DNA of 64,000 bases. It comes from Nemertoderma westbladi (lineage: Eukaryota; Xenacoelomorpha; Nemertodermatida; Nemertodermatidae). Location of the stretch: positions 180,382 through 244,381 of the forward strand of contig JAUCBJ010007822.1 in NCBI GenBank assembly GCA_032718475.1, in the 5' to 3' direction. This document shows positions 30,928 to 43,458 of this stretch, piece by piece. The first letter of the stretch is position 1, and each line of letters begins with the position of its first letter. The notes beneath the pieces were generated by a model that was not told the origin of the DNA, made no database searches, and saw nothing but the letters and a program-made list of their open reading frames with translations. The position numbers and the translations under genes are program-made.

Positions 30928-32256
30928 TTAGTCTTTCTTACGCAGACGGCGTTTACGCAGTTTTTTGAGGCTAGCAAGAGTCCTTTTCTCTTTGGGGCGA
31001 GCCACTTTACTAGGAGGGCTATAAATCATGGGTGAAGGGTGCAATATGATTGCATCAGAAGGTGTAGGATTATGGTCGGGGTATCCGCCGTTTCTATATG
31101 CTTCTCCTCGAGCTGATTTTCCTTCGCTCGTAGCTGGATACGTTCATCCAAAACTCTCGCAGAGAATAGGGTTTTCTAAGCTTGATATCTTCTTAGAGAT
31201 TCGAGATTTCCCAATCGAACTGAGATAAGGCCAATTCGCTTATCGATTGGACTTACTGTTATAACTTACGTTTATCTGAACAAACGCAGGTTTCTTTTTT
31301 GATCTTTATAGAATAGCGTTTAACTCGTTTCGTACAACGCTCTCCTTCACCTTGATGAAGGGTTGTATCGCGTTAAACGGGAACGACCATACGGTTGGAT
31401 AGTGATATTAGGTGTCCGCGTCACAATCCGGCTAGGTAAGATGGGCGACTAGCTAGAAATCACTGTCGGAGTGTTACCGATTAATTGTTAGGGTAGCACT
31501 AGATCTTTGAACAGTGAATACAGTCCGCGAGGATCCGAGACACCACCAGGATCGCAGGTCTGAGGTCCAACTAAGGAATGAGGAGGTTTGACCGAGTATT
31601 CCGGGACTCTGATCGTAGGTTTACTCCAGGATCGTTCGAGCCGAGTGAGCATAGGTGGTACGTCAAACAAATTTCGCTCGAAACTCCAGTAAATATAACG
31701 AGCACAACTGTGTTTAACACAACGTTTCCGTGGATGTTTATGTCTTTCCGTTTATTAGCTGGGTCTAGGGCATTTATCGTAATAATACCAAAGACGCACG
31801 TCTTGTAGGGGAAACGCGGATGATATTTATTTGTTGTTACAATGCTTCTATCAAGAATTCCAAATATATGTTGGAGTTACCGCGTTTATTTGTTTCTTTA
31901 ATGTCTTTTCTTTCGAGTCGATTTCGAATAGGATTTTCGCATTAGAATTTTGGTTTATCGTTTCGACTCCTCTGGGTAGGATATGTTCGACATAGTCCGT
32001 ATCGTGTAAATCGATAGAATGGCCAATGGTTAAGAAGTCCATATACATACCATTACAATGCGTGTAGTGAGCGGTGAATTTTCCATAGTCCAATTCACGC
32101 GTAAGTTACTTCCAGGAAATCGTAGGTTCGATATAACGACCATCATCCTTCGTAGTAGTTGGACTAGTATCACCGCGTATCAAGTTATCAACAAACGCTT
32201 GAAAGTAGAATATATCGCTCCCTGATACCAAGACCATCTTCTATCAACTCCGTCAT
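30928..32256 (-). pseudogene. Element A2 ORF2: accessory protein, degenerate
   Basis: Minus-strand ATG at 32254-32256. Recognisable blocks are LDYGKFTAHYTHCNGMYMDF, NLFDVPPMLTRLERSW and LYSLFKDLVLP, ending at a stop at 30928-30930 after a basic stretch. It shares several stops and frame breaks with element A's copy, which suggests the two came from a source already decayed in this ORF. If so, ORF2 is not needed in cis. Confidence 0.55.
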
Positions 32257-34090
32257 ATCTGCTATATATGAGTTTATTAATATTATAATGAGTTTATATT
32301 TAGGCTAGCGAGCGTCGCTGCCTACCCCAATCAGCCCCCGGACAGTGCAAGATCCTCAGCACCGATGTGTCGTCGCCGTTGTACTTTCGCCAACGACGTA
32401 GCCACACAACGACAACGACAACCGGCACAAGTCACTCGACTGTCCGTCCCAAAGGCTTAGATACACCTCAGGTTCTTACTGGAGAGTTAGGGTTACTTTC
32501 ACAATTGCGACTCGCTACTGTAAACACACCTTAGTAGTAACATTCACCTATAAACTCACGAATACCACACAACTTGTCACAACTACACACATTCGGGTCA
32601 TTTGTCTGTTAGTCAATGCCTTCCAGAATGTCACTGTATTATTATGTATCCTTGGATACTAGCAGTGCGCTATTTATTCCCTATGCTATTCAATGGGACA
32701 AGCTTTCTATTGTTCTTTTAACTCAATTCTAATTCTAGCGTGGTTGTTGCTATGGTGACATTATGCAAAGCTAGCGGTAGAATTAGGGTAATTCCAATGC
32801 ATACAGATCTGGGATGTTATTTAATAGTAATTCTTTAATGGTCAATGTCCTGTTTTATACATGACTTTATGAATTTTATCGGCTATTGACTATGTTTGGA
32901 AGACTTTCGCACACTCATACACATAATAAGATAAATCTCCGCTCCCTTGATCTAATAATTAATGGAATTTTGGGAATGTTATAAATTGCGTAAAAATGGC
33001 AATTTATTAAATTCATTAAAAGGCATGAATTTAAATTTATTCCCTGAAATTTTATTATTTGATAATTAAATTGACATATTTTGATTCTAGAATATGTCTG
33101 GGGACACAAGATCCTTAATTCTATGACAATTGTCTTTTTAAGAATATCGGTAAATGCTACGATATCTTAATTGACTAGAATTGTTGAAGGATCTGAATTT
33201 TACAGATTTTGATTTATTAGATTTGCAAATATTAAATAATTAATATTTGAGATGGGCACCAATTTATTCCAGAACTTGTCTGGGGACGTTAACCACTGAT
33301 TCTAAAATTTGTCTTTCAAGTATATCGGTGGGTGCCGCGATATCTTAATCGACTAGAATTACAGATGGTCAAAAGGTTTAACAGATTTATTTTGCGTTAT
33401 ACGCTACTGTTAAAGGGACATCACGCTACTATATGTATTATTTAATATACGGTATGAGAGCAATATCGCACGAAGCAATGTCAGTGTGAAGAGGCAAGTC
33501 GTTTCCAAGGTCTACCCAGAGCTTGGTTTAGCCGAGACACGAGGATCTGAACTTTGCATTCCTAATACTCTGCCTACCAATAATACTTGAATATAGTAGT
33601 GGCTTTATTGTACTTTAATAAGTACGGACATTTCATCTTACTGTAGTTACGTATTTGTAATGTAATACGGACAGTAAGGAAGAAGGAAAAGAATTATTTC
33701 TTGCCGTCGCACTAAATATAATATATACGTAATTACGTACGCAATAAACACGAATATATTGCACTATTCTACTAAATAATCGCTAAATAAGATTCTACTA
33801 AATTAAATAAAACGATTATAATAAAATTACGTAGTAATACATACATAAATATAAAAATAATAAAATAATATAAAATAATAGAGTCACACACCCACTCCAT
33901 ATGTTGTTACGTTATGGAGTCCCTAGATGCTTGAAGGATTAGGGAGGTGGTCGTGGGAAGAGAATCTTGCCTTCCACAGTTTCCGGAGAGTCCTCCATTC
34001 CCTTCCGGTAAACACAAACGACCGACTGGGTGATTGAGTCGCTGCATCCCGAATACAATTCCAGGTTTCCTCTTCGTCCTGGAATAGTGA
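32257..34090 (-). other. Element A2 AT-rich spacer between ORF2 and ORF1
   Basis: Counterpart of 12860-14520, including the paired CCAGA...TCTGG repeats (33070-33365). No ORF. Confidence 0.6.
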
Positions 34091-37000
34091 CTAAGTACGC
34101 TCTAAGTACACGACGGCCTTACAAAGCCGATTCCAGGAGCTATAGTGGTCCGTCGCTCCCTGCAGGAGAGGTGAGAGTCCCTGCGAAACGTCTGATGTTC
34201 CAGAGCTCCAATCGCTCTCTCTGATCTTCATGAAGGATCCACTCGCGGTGGGGAGGTCCAGATCCACGGCGTCGTCCCTGGCAATATGTAATACCGACAG
34301 ATCTATCCTGGGTTCAAATAACTCCGATCCACCCGTCCGGGTTTTAGGTTTGACTTTCTCCGCTCCCTTGGCTGGTCTAATCTCAGTCAGAGTAAGATGG
34401 GGAGGCCATTCATCCTCCTTACTCAGGAAGTCGGGTTCACCTAACCGGTCTGTAGTATCTGTCAGTTCTTGAGGAGTTGCTCCTCCGGAAGCGATGTCAG
34501 TTGGATTAAACTTCTTGGGGCAATATCTCCATTGATCTACATTGGAGCTAAGATTGTCATTATCTGAGGAGTGTGGTGTTCCCTCAGTTGGGTCGTCTCC
34601 CTCACTAGTATCATCTTCCCCTTCACTCACCTGGCGGACGCGATCTTGAAGCAGTCTTTCTCTGAGCGTTCTTCGGGAAGGTCCAGTAAGGTACCAACCT
34701 ACTCTAGTTCTTACCGCATAGGTCTGGAGTGGTTGCGGTTGAGTAGGTCGTTTCTCTAATGTCTCCAGCGCCTCATGCGCGTTTTGACCGATTAATATTT
34801 GTACTCCAGGATAATCGGTGTCGAATCTAGGAATGTTAAGTTGTTGGGCATGATCATCTTCGTCCCAATTATAAGGTTCCACTTGGGTGGTAGCGAAGTT
34901 CTTTATTGCCACCATTTTGACTGACCTTATACTGTATTCTCCTAGTTTATCCTGTGGAGTGGACAACTCACCTATATAATAGTCGGCAGCTACAGTAGAA
35001 TTCCAAACCTGCATGATCCCTGACATGTTTAGCTTGGTTCGGAACTTGGGTTGTCCAGCAAAGATGGCTTCGGCTAGTTCTTTATCGATGAATGTTCCTG
35101 TGCTACCGGAGTCCAGGAGGGCGTTCACTATATAGCTCTTCTGAGGTCCGTGGACCCGTAACTGGACTACAGGAAATTCTCGGATTCCTATATTGGAAGT
35201 TGGCGCTTTCCAAGATGGTTGTTGATCAGAAGTAGTTAAGGTAAGGTCGCTGTCTGTGTCTTTCTCATGCATGAGTGCTCGATACACTGCGGTGGTGTTT
35301 ATTAGGTAACAGGATTCGTTTTGGTCGGAGAACTCGTCCGTATAGAATCCTTCCATCTCAGATTGATCAGTGTCGTTCACATCACTGAATTGGACATGTA
35401 GTTCGGACTCACTTACCTGACTCGGGCTGTTTCGTTCGAATTCCGTGTGCAACAAGATATGATGTTTTGCGCCGCACTTTGCACACCTTGCGTCGGAGTA
35501 ACAGGTTCGCCGTTGGTGTCCTCGTCTGAGGCAATTATAACACAACCGCTTATCCCACATGACTTCACGTCTATCCTCGAGTGATTTTCTCAGGAATTCA
35601 TCACACACATTCAAACGGTGGGGCCCGTCGCACAGCACACATTTCGGCTTGATGTTACTTACCTTAACCTGTGCTATGTGGTGCACACTTGTTCTTTCCT
35701 CGGGCTTTCTCACCTGAATTCTTTTAGGAGACGTAGGAGGGTTTTTTTGTACCGGTTCCCTTCTGTCATTGGGTCGAGACTTGGATTTACTTACCTGATC
35801 TTTAGGCATTTTATTGACATAATAAGACCTGTCAGTGTCTTTCCCGCTGTCCTCTCCTTGAGAGGTTTGGCTTTCACCGTCGTCGGTATAACATACTGGT
35901 GTTACCCTTCTCCTAGAAACGGGTTTCTCACTTACCTTACTTTCCGCTGTCTTCTCTCTGGACTGCTTTATGAGCTGTAATTTCACCTCGCTATCCAAGA
36001 ATGACATGAGATCAGCCATGGTAGGGTCTCGTTATTGTTGTTCCATCATATATAACACTTTCTTGTCCCAGCGTGTACCTACTCCACCCTTCGGTAAAGT
36101 AGAAGCCACTGCTCTAATAACCATAGCACTCTGATACTCATGAGACTTACCTAGCCAATCTAATTGTCTGCAGATCTCCTGAATTTCATCGGAAAACTCT
36201 ATAATCCCGCTGCTAATAAACTTTCGGGGTGCTACCAACTTTGCATACAAATACCCAGCTATGTTATTCCTATTACCATACCTGATGTTTAGTGTATCCC
36301 AAACTTGTCTTAATCCGTCTGGATGTCCAATAAACTTTAACGCCATTAGCTTGGGAGATCCTTCTAAGCACTCGATGAGGAATCTAAGTTTCTCTCCATT
36401 AGACAGTACAGAGTTCTGTATGTTATCTTTGTAATATTCATTAAAAGGTAACCATTTCATCTCATCTCCATTGAACTTGACGATCTCTCCCACCTTTACC
36501 GCTTGCCGGGCTTCGGTTCTAGCCATTTGACGCGTAAAACTTTCTTGGGCCATCGTGTTATTTAATATCGAGTTATCGGTATATAAATTTCTCGGATTAT
36601 GATCAGCTATATAGGGAATGTCATTATCAACAGGTCTATAATTACCCTTAATAGGGTTCACTATAGGAGTTTCGACTTCGCTAGCAGTGTATATGCGTGT
36701 AGGCTCCACACCTTGCGCATGAGATACTTCAGACCTAACAGGTTGACACATTGTTACAGGGGGTGGTGGTATACTCTTTTGTGTGTTCACTAATTTATCG
36801 CGCTCTAGCGCGATACTTTGCTGCACTTCTTGCAACTCTAGTCTACTTTCCCTTACTGTGCCCTTGAATTGCTGAACAGTCTCCTGCATCTGCCCGAGCA
36901 GGAGATCCATCCCCCGCCCTCTCTCGTCCACCCATTCGACCGCCGAAGCGGGAGTCGCCAACGTTGTAGCGGGCGGACGAGGGACAACGGGCGACAAATC

Positions 37001-38410
37001 ATGGATATTTCGCTCGGAGTCCAGGGCATGAACTGTCTCACGGACTGTTCTGCTGGGCACAGGTAGCTTAGTGCTGTGCAAAGGGAATTGAGAGGTAGGT
37101 TCAGGGAGTACAGGTGTCTCTACGACCGAAAGGGTGGCTTCGGGAACAGACCTAACTATTTCGGGCTCATCTACTATAGTAGGGAGTCTCTCTATTGTAA
37201 TTATTTGGTCTGTGGGTTCTGTACTACCTAAGTTGGTGTTATTTAGTTGCCTTCTAACAGCTGGAGGCAAATCAGGCAATTTTTGACGGTGGGATGTTCT
37301 TTTGCGTCTGCTTAGGCGAGATCGATTTCCTTTGCCTTCAGTATCGGTGGTATCGCCTTCCTCAGATGATGTATAACCCTGTCTTTTGGGAGTAGATCGA
37401 TTCATCATCTGCATATTACTAGCTGTTAACTGTTTACTGAAGTCGTCTTGCTTCTCTTGAAGATTTTCCAACTCCAGTTGGGCGATCTCTTCAGCCGCTC
37501 TCCGTTCTGCTTCCGCCACCGCTGCCGCTTTTGCCTCTGCCGCTGCCGCTTTTGCCTCTGCCGCTGCCGCTTTTGCCTCTGCCGCTGCTTCTGCTGCTGC
37601 CACTTTTGCCTTTGCCTCTGCTTCTGCTGCTGCCGCTTTTCTTTCTGCCTCTGCTTCTGCTGCTGCCGCTTTTGCCTTTGCCTCTGCTTCTGCTGCTGCC
37701 GCTTTTCTTTCTGCCTCTGCCACTGCTGCTATCTTTCTGTCTTCTATAAGTTTTTTCCTTACTTGTTCTTCTTGGTCTCTAGCGATGCGGAGTTGTTCAT
37801 CGAATTTAGCCTGGTTCGCCGCTAACATTTCCGCATCGATTGCGTCCAGCACAAGCTTGGTTCCTTCACTATTAGGGCTAAGTCCATCTAACCTTCTCCT
37901 CAACTCGTCATCACCTAAAAAACGTTGATAGTCTGACAGATAGATGTCAATGGCATCTCTCTTTTGCGGCCCCTCCGCTGTCCCTTCGCTTTCTTCTTGA
38001 GAAGAAGTGGCGTCGGTTGATTCTTCATAGGTTGGCCGCTCATCATAAACCTTATCCACCATCTTCGCTCCGCGTTCGGGCGTCCGCTCATCAGTATCCG
38101 AACTACTGGAGCTATCGGGCCGCTGAAAACTAGGTTCTTGGCTAGGATGTTGCTGCTGTTTGACAGCTGCTTCTTGATCCCGCTTGACTTGGGCCCGAGT
38201 GCCGATGATAGACCTACGATGTTGGACTAGCCTAGGGTCTGAGATTACTACAGTAGGGATGGCCTTTCTTACAGCAGGAGGTGACTTCGACTTGGATCTA
38301 GGATGTTCTATACTTGGATCTGGGTCACTGATCTTTTTAAGACACTGTCTAACAGTCATTCTAACACTATCTAGGAGACTATCCGACAGTGATTGGGTTG
38401 TGTCAGACAT
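34091..38410 (-). pseudogene. Element A2 ORF1: Gag-protease polyprotein, one nonsense codon
   Basis: ATG at 38408-38410. Same layout as element A ORF1 but without the 14-bp deletion, so Gag is in frame through its core. The Ala/Glu/Lys coiled coil is longer (about 37500-37735), built from repeats of AEAEAKAKA type. A single stop at 36032-36034 (TAA where element A has CAA, Gln) interrupts the Gag core just before RDPTMADL. After it the frame stays open through three zinc knuckles (about 35650-35450), the protease (DSGSTGTF, Asp codon 35111-35113) and the same RNase H remnant as in A (WRYCPK near 34530). RT and integrase are absent. Apart from the one stop, the gag-protease frame looks complete. 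Confidence 0.9.
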
Positions 38411-40712
38411 GTTTGTTTACAGTTGAATGCCTACGGCTATAAATACAGCTAAAGCAAGTCTAGTAATTCAGTATCACTGTTAGCCTAATAATTAATTACC
38501 GATACTGCTACTCAGTGTAGCGTGGTATATATATATATATAATATATTAGAATACCGGTATGCTTATAGTATATATAAGTATTATTACAGACTGGGTTTA
38601 TCACAGAATACCGGTATAATTTTAGCACAAATATATAAATATATAATAGGCCTATCGGGAATACCGGTATACAGCTTACAGTTTGTAGTATATATAATTC
38701 TGGAATAGAATTAATTACAAGTACCGGTATAATTTCAGCCTAGATTTATAGAAATAAAGATAATAGGCCTATCGTAAATACCGGTATATCAATTATTTTA
38801 AATAATTGAATTTCTGAATTTTAGGGTTACTTGGTTACTTTACTTACTTTATTACCGTTATTTGAGCAGTAGTCCAACTGATATTGAGACCTAATTGTTG
38901 TATGGTAGGCCTACTATTTATAAATCGTTAGATTTGATTTATAATATATATATATACCCATTTAATGGGTTTTGTCAATATTTGAAATAAATGTTATTAT
39001 TTCTGGGGAGTAATCACTACACAAAGCGGTGCGCTTTCAGTGAAGTGTTACTTATAGGACACTAAAACAAATAATGCTAATTTACCTAAGTTACTTAATA
39101 CTACAAATTACGTACGATTCGGGTTGAGATTACAATCTCTAAATAAACACAAAAATTTACAAAAAACACAAATACGAATTTTTAGGGTAATTTTACAAGA
39201 AGTCTACAAACCAGCCTAACAAAGGGTTAGAAATCTGGTTATTACAACGGACAGGGTACTACGGTATTTGAAAATAATAAGTAGTAGTGAATACACTGCG
39301 TTGTCCAGATAGGAAAATACCACCACCTGACGACCTATAGCCGTATCGCTATAGGTTCTACGTTATGTATCACGGAGTGTTCCTACCTAGAAGTTAATAG
39401 AGCTAATCGAACGTGCCTATCAACCACTTTACAACACAAATATAATGCCTACACTAATTACTTTCGGAAAGCACTGTACACTAAACCCTAAATTAGGTAC
39501 GAGTACTTGTACAACAGATAATCAGTAGTTAAATATACTTGAACAGCTAAAAGAACCACGGCATCTGCTGGAGTGACCGGTGCACAAAATCACCAGTCTT
39601 TACCTACGCCAAGCAGCCCGTGTAGTACCGGGGTTAGTTTAACTATAGCGGTATGTACAACAAACACAATTACTGTAGGAAAAAACTTTGGGGGATGAAT
39701 GTTGCGAATAATCGCATAAACTCTGAATAATAAATATTACGCTACGCGTACAAACTACTCAAACAAAATGCAGACCAAATACCGACAGACTACTATCAAG
39801 CCTAAACAAACTACGGTATATGCAGACTCCGAAATGATTAGGTAGTATGCGTTCTAACTCAGTAGTACGACTTATTCTTTAGATGGGGGTTTACCTTACA
39901 GCATTGGCTGCCCCTACTTCCTAACCGTTCTTTATCGGACAGGGGCTCTACACACACTACAATCCGTTCAGACCTAATAACAGCCAGACAACTATCCAGC
40001 CTACAAATTATCCAAATAAATATTATACGCTACCTGTACACTGTACAGACTACACAAACAAAGTACAGACTAAACGATGGCAGACTACTCTCAAGCCCAA
40101 ATAAACTACAGGACATGCAGACTCCGAAATGATTAGGTAGTATGCGTTCTAACCCAGTAGTACGACTTATTCTTTAATTGGGGGTTTACCTTACAGTTAT
40201 GGCTGCCCCTACTTCCTAACCGTTCTTTATCGGACATACACTCTACACACACTACAGTCCTTCAGACTTAACAACAGTCAGACAACAGCTCAGCCTACAA
40301 ATTGTCTGTACAATCTGATCAGGCTTATACGCCTTCTGCTCAATATTGGCCTACAAACAAATAAAACCGACAGAAACAAGTAAAATCTCAATAAAAACCA
40401 GGGCGGCCGTTCCCTGATTGAGTACTAAGACCTACCAGTATATAACTATCAAATCGAATAATACTAATGTACTTATACTGGAAGTACCGGTTAGGACAGT
40501 TGGGCCTACTGACCTACAGAAGTACCGGTTCTGGCAGTTGGGCCTACTGACCTACAGAAGTACCGGTTCTGGCAGTTGGGCCTACTAACCTACAGAAGTA
40601 CCGGTTCTGGCAGTTGGGCCTACTGACCTACAGAAGTACCAGTTCAGGTTTACCGGTCAACCGGTACTTTCAACTTTATTGCTTACTGCAATAAAGAAGC
40701 TATATCCGTTAT
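38411..40712 (-). other. Element A2 leader (about 2.3 kb)
   Basis: Noncoding. Holds the inverted counterparts of the 119-bp palindrome array (38520-38790), the 288-bp tandem duplication with hairpins (39885-39914, 40190-40208) and a 38-bp tandem array beside the 5' LTR. Confidence 0.7.
40481..40648 (-). repeat. 38-bp tandem repeat, four units plus a partial
   Basis: On the plus strand each unit runs GAAGTACCGGTTCTGGCAGT then TGGGCCTACTGACCTACA; units start at 40481, 40519, 40557 and 40595. Element A has no such array at the corresponding place, so it expanded in the A2 lineage. Confidence 0.85.
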
Positions 40713-41970
40713 TGTTCGCGCTTTCAGACCTTTGGCAGTTTAACCCGCCAAATTAGGATGTCTTCTAGATAATAAATCGCTTTAGCCTCTAACAAGTATT
40801 TGATTCACTACACTAGTTGAAACCAATCTGTGCGCGATCATTCACCCGTTGGATATACCCGGGAGATTGACTTCGACGGCTTAATCGTATTGCTATGTAA
40901 GCCTAATGTATTATTCGACTGACAGTATTATATAATCTCTGACAATATTATTCACCTTCGGGGAATATTAACAGTTCCTTTAGGACGTGGCGCTCTATCT
41001 ATATAAACAGAGTTATGACTTAAACTACTCACAACGATATGGCTTAGTTACAATTCACATATATGGCGCATTCTTTAGGAAATGCTTCGTTATCAGTCTC
41101 ACTCATACACAATGCTGCACAATACTGCACACTGATCTGCCGATCTTCACTGATTTTAGTCACATATAAAAGGAACACAGACCGAATCATGTAGGGTCTA
41201 TCAAATAACATTAGATTTACTTCAAACCACTTTAACATAAGTCACAATCGTTATATGTAACCTCTCTCTCTTACCTTCGGTATATCAAGAATATTGGGTT
41301 TTCGGGGTTATTTCTTGTTATTCCAAATATAATAATTCATCAACCATATTATGAAGAACCGACAGTAAATAGCAGTATAACAATATAAAAGTATGCACAG
41401 GTTGTTTGATTAGGTATGGTGTGTTATGTTATGGTATGCAGGATTGAATTGATAACGGATATATGTCCTTATAATTAAGCCTACTAGTGTAAGGCTAAAG
41501 CAGAAAAGCACAAAAATACTCCAAAGCCGTTCTTCCTGGCTTAGAATAACCAACACTGAACACTGATAAGAATAACTATAAGAATACCAGCTACCCTTAT
41601 TCTACAAAGATCTCACCCACCACAGAGAATGAGCATACAGATAGGAAATTCAGTTCAGTAGATCTGTGATAGGTCAAAATCAAAACCAACTCAAATCCTA
41701 TTGGCAGATACAGAAAGCAGGGCTATGGGGCAACGTGGCAATATCAGCCGTTAGCCGTCGTCATGGTAGCGACACTGTTTTCAAGAGTATCGAGCTTTTT
41801 ACGTCACGAAATTGCAGATTATGTCCTCTAAAGTACAAATACAGAAGAAATGGCTTTTATGTCCTCCAAAACACCAGTACAGCAAGGACACGGCCTTTTT
41901 ATGCCTGGTAAACCAACCACAGAGTACTTTACGGGGATAATAACCGGCTAATTACGCAAAAGCTTTTACA
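40713..41970 (-). repeat. Element A2 5' LTR (1258 bp)
   Basis: Pair of 29592-30849; differences seen near 40952 and 41217 only. Confidence 0.95.
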
Positions 41971-41975
41971 ACAGT
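41971..41975. repeat. Target-site duplication of element A2, right copy (ACAGT)
   Basis: Second copy of the 5 bp at 29587-29591. Confidence 0.92.
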
Positions 41976-42689
41976 GGATTCCGAGTAGTGCGCGAGTATC
42001 TATTGCAAATTCACCCGGATAACAAAAACACGTGGAATTTTCAGAAAGTCGTTAATCGCATTACGTATGGTGAATTCGATCGTTTCCGAACTGAAAAGCG
42101 GAATAAAGGAGCTTGGTTAACCGTCGCATGGGCGTACCGAGCCGCGTTTTACCACAAACGTATACGAGCGAGCGTATTCGAGGAAGAGGAGGTCCTAGAG
42201 GCGACAAATATACCAGCCACTCCGGTTGCGCCGTCTGCACGTCACCCTCGGGAGGACGGACAGGGTAGGATCATACGGGTCCAGAAAGTGGGCCAACAAT
42301 TAAAGAAGTCTATTAATATAGAAGAACGCAAGGGAGCTGAGCCGACTATTCGAATTACTCGGGATACGATATCGCTTCCTAGAGAACTAACAGGAGGATC
42401 GGGACACACACCAGCTAATCAAAAGGGGGCGCAAGCTACTCTTGGGTCTGCGTCGTCCGCTTCCCGCGCGTTCCCAGACGTTCTACCAACTGTAGTGACA
42501 ACTGATCGGTCACGAGGAATCGGTCGAGGTTTTGGGATGCCAAATAGACGAATTTGCGAGGAAATAGTCGCACCGTCTCTCAACGTCCAAGCGAAACCAG
42601 TGACTCGCCCCACGAGTCCTATATCGCGAGCAAAGTCACCTGTGCGCAGTTTTCGAGGACGCGGCAGGGCTCGATCAACTAAGCGATAA
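41976..42689 (+). pseudogene. Element B ORF2, 3' part
   Basis: Continues, in the same frame, the ORF cut at 29591. Reads EYLLQIHPDNKNTWNFQKVV, then a basic, Ser/Thr/Pro-rich tail ending SFRGRGRARSTKR before TAA at 42687. The Arg-Gly-rich end and the upstream zinc knuckles together suggest an RNA-binding protein. The part after the insertion has no stop or frameshift. Confidence 0.75.
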
Positions 42690-43444
42690 AAGGGAGGGCA
42701 AGGGTAGACGGAAGACTCGTGAGCCTTTCTTGTGAATTTGTGATTTATTTGAATTATATGTTTTATATTTAGTAAGTTTTGTATTCTGGAAAACTCATAT
42801 TTAGTAAGAATTATATTTAGTAAGAATTATATTTTGTATTTGTAATTATTCCGAACTTATGCAATTTATATTGTTCCGAATACTATGCAATTTATATCTT
42901 ATAAGCAGTATTTGTATTTACAGTGAAATAGAAAGTAAGAGTAGATGGAAGACTCGTGGGCCTTTCTTATAGTTTCATTTGTAAAGCGTTATATTTTGTA
43001 TTTAGAAAGTTTTATAGTTAGAAAGTTTTGTGCTTAAAAAGACTCATTTTGTAATTATTCCGAACTTATGCAATCTACATTTAGGCACGAAAGTATTTGT
43101 AATTATTTGAATTTATGCAATATTTGAGATGCAATAGTAGATGGAAGACTCGCGAGCCTTTCTTATGATTTTCATTTATTTGTATTTGTAATTGTTTGAA
43201 TTTATGCAATATTGAGATGCAATAGATTTATATTGGTGAATTTAATTTAGATTTATATTGTACTTACTTAGTAAAGCCTTAAATATGTAAAGTTTGAATT
43301 TGTAATTATTTTGTATCGAATCATTATGTAGAAAGGAAGTATTGTGTGAAATTTAATTTGTAAATATGTAAGTACGCCCTAAGTATTCTATAGTTTGATT
43401 GATTATTGGTGAAAACCGTATATTTTATGCACGATAATATCCTG
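42690..43444 (+). other. Element B 3' untranslated region
   Basis: AT-rich, repetitive (TTTGTAATTATT and TTATGCAAT recur), with three copies of the dispersed 20-nt motif. No ORF. Confidence 0.6.
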
Positions 43445-43458
43445 TTTTCATGGAGCGG
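43445..43458 (+). promoter_or_regulatory. Polypurine tract of element B
   Basis: TTTTCATGGAGCGG adjoins the 3' LTR tip TATAGAATT. It differs from the A-family tract at two positions. Confidence 0.75.

Larger units (their letters stand above)
29592..41970 (-). mobile_element. Element A2: second A-family copy, inserted in element B ORF2
   Basis: 12,379 bp on the minus strand with two 1258-bp LTRs (29592-30849 and 40713-41970) that I find differ at only about two positions, the least diverged pair in the window. Interior order, reversed: leader, ORF1 (gag-protease), AT-rich spacer, degenerate ORF2, polypurine tract. With the left part of element A it forms inverted arms of about 11 kb separated by about 13 kb. 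Confidence 0.95.
28223..43164 (+). repeat. Dispersed 20-nt motif, four noncoding copies in element B
   Basis: Copies at 28223-28244, 42710-42731, 42947-42968 and 43143-43164, all extending to GCCTTTCTT. The last three lie 237 and 196 bp apart in the 3' untranslated region. I saw no equivalent in the A family. Confidence 0.75.

Noticed and set aside
37448-37825. Cys-rich or Leu-rich proteins antisense to the Gag coiled coils (also 9011-9313 and 53822-54114)
   Set aside because: They are reverse-strand readings of Ala/Glu/Lys repeats with GCN bias, not genes.
34091-38410. RT or integrase domain within the A-family ORF1
   Set aside because: Only the RNase H tail (WRYCPK) and a pre-integrase scrap are present; no RT motif A or xDD and no DDE residues are seen.
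28603-42689. An env-type glycoprotein gene in element B
   Set aside because: No signal peptide, transmembrane segment or fusion peptide is visible; zinc knuckles point to nucleic-acid binding.
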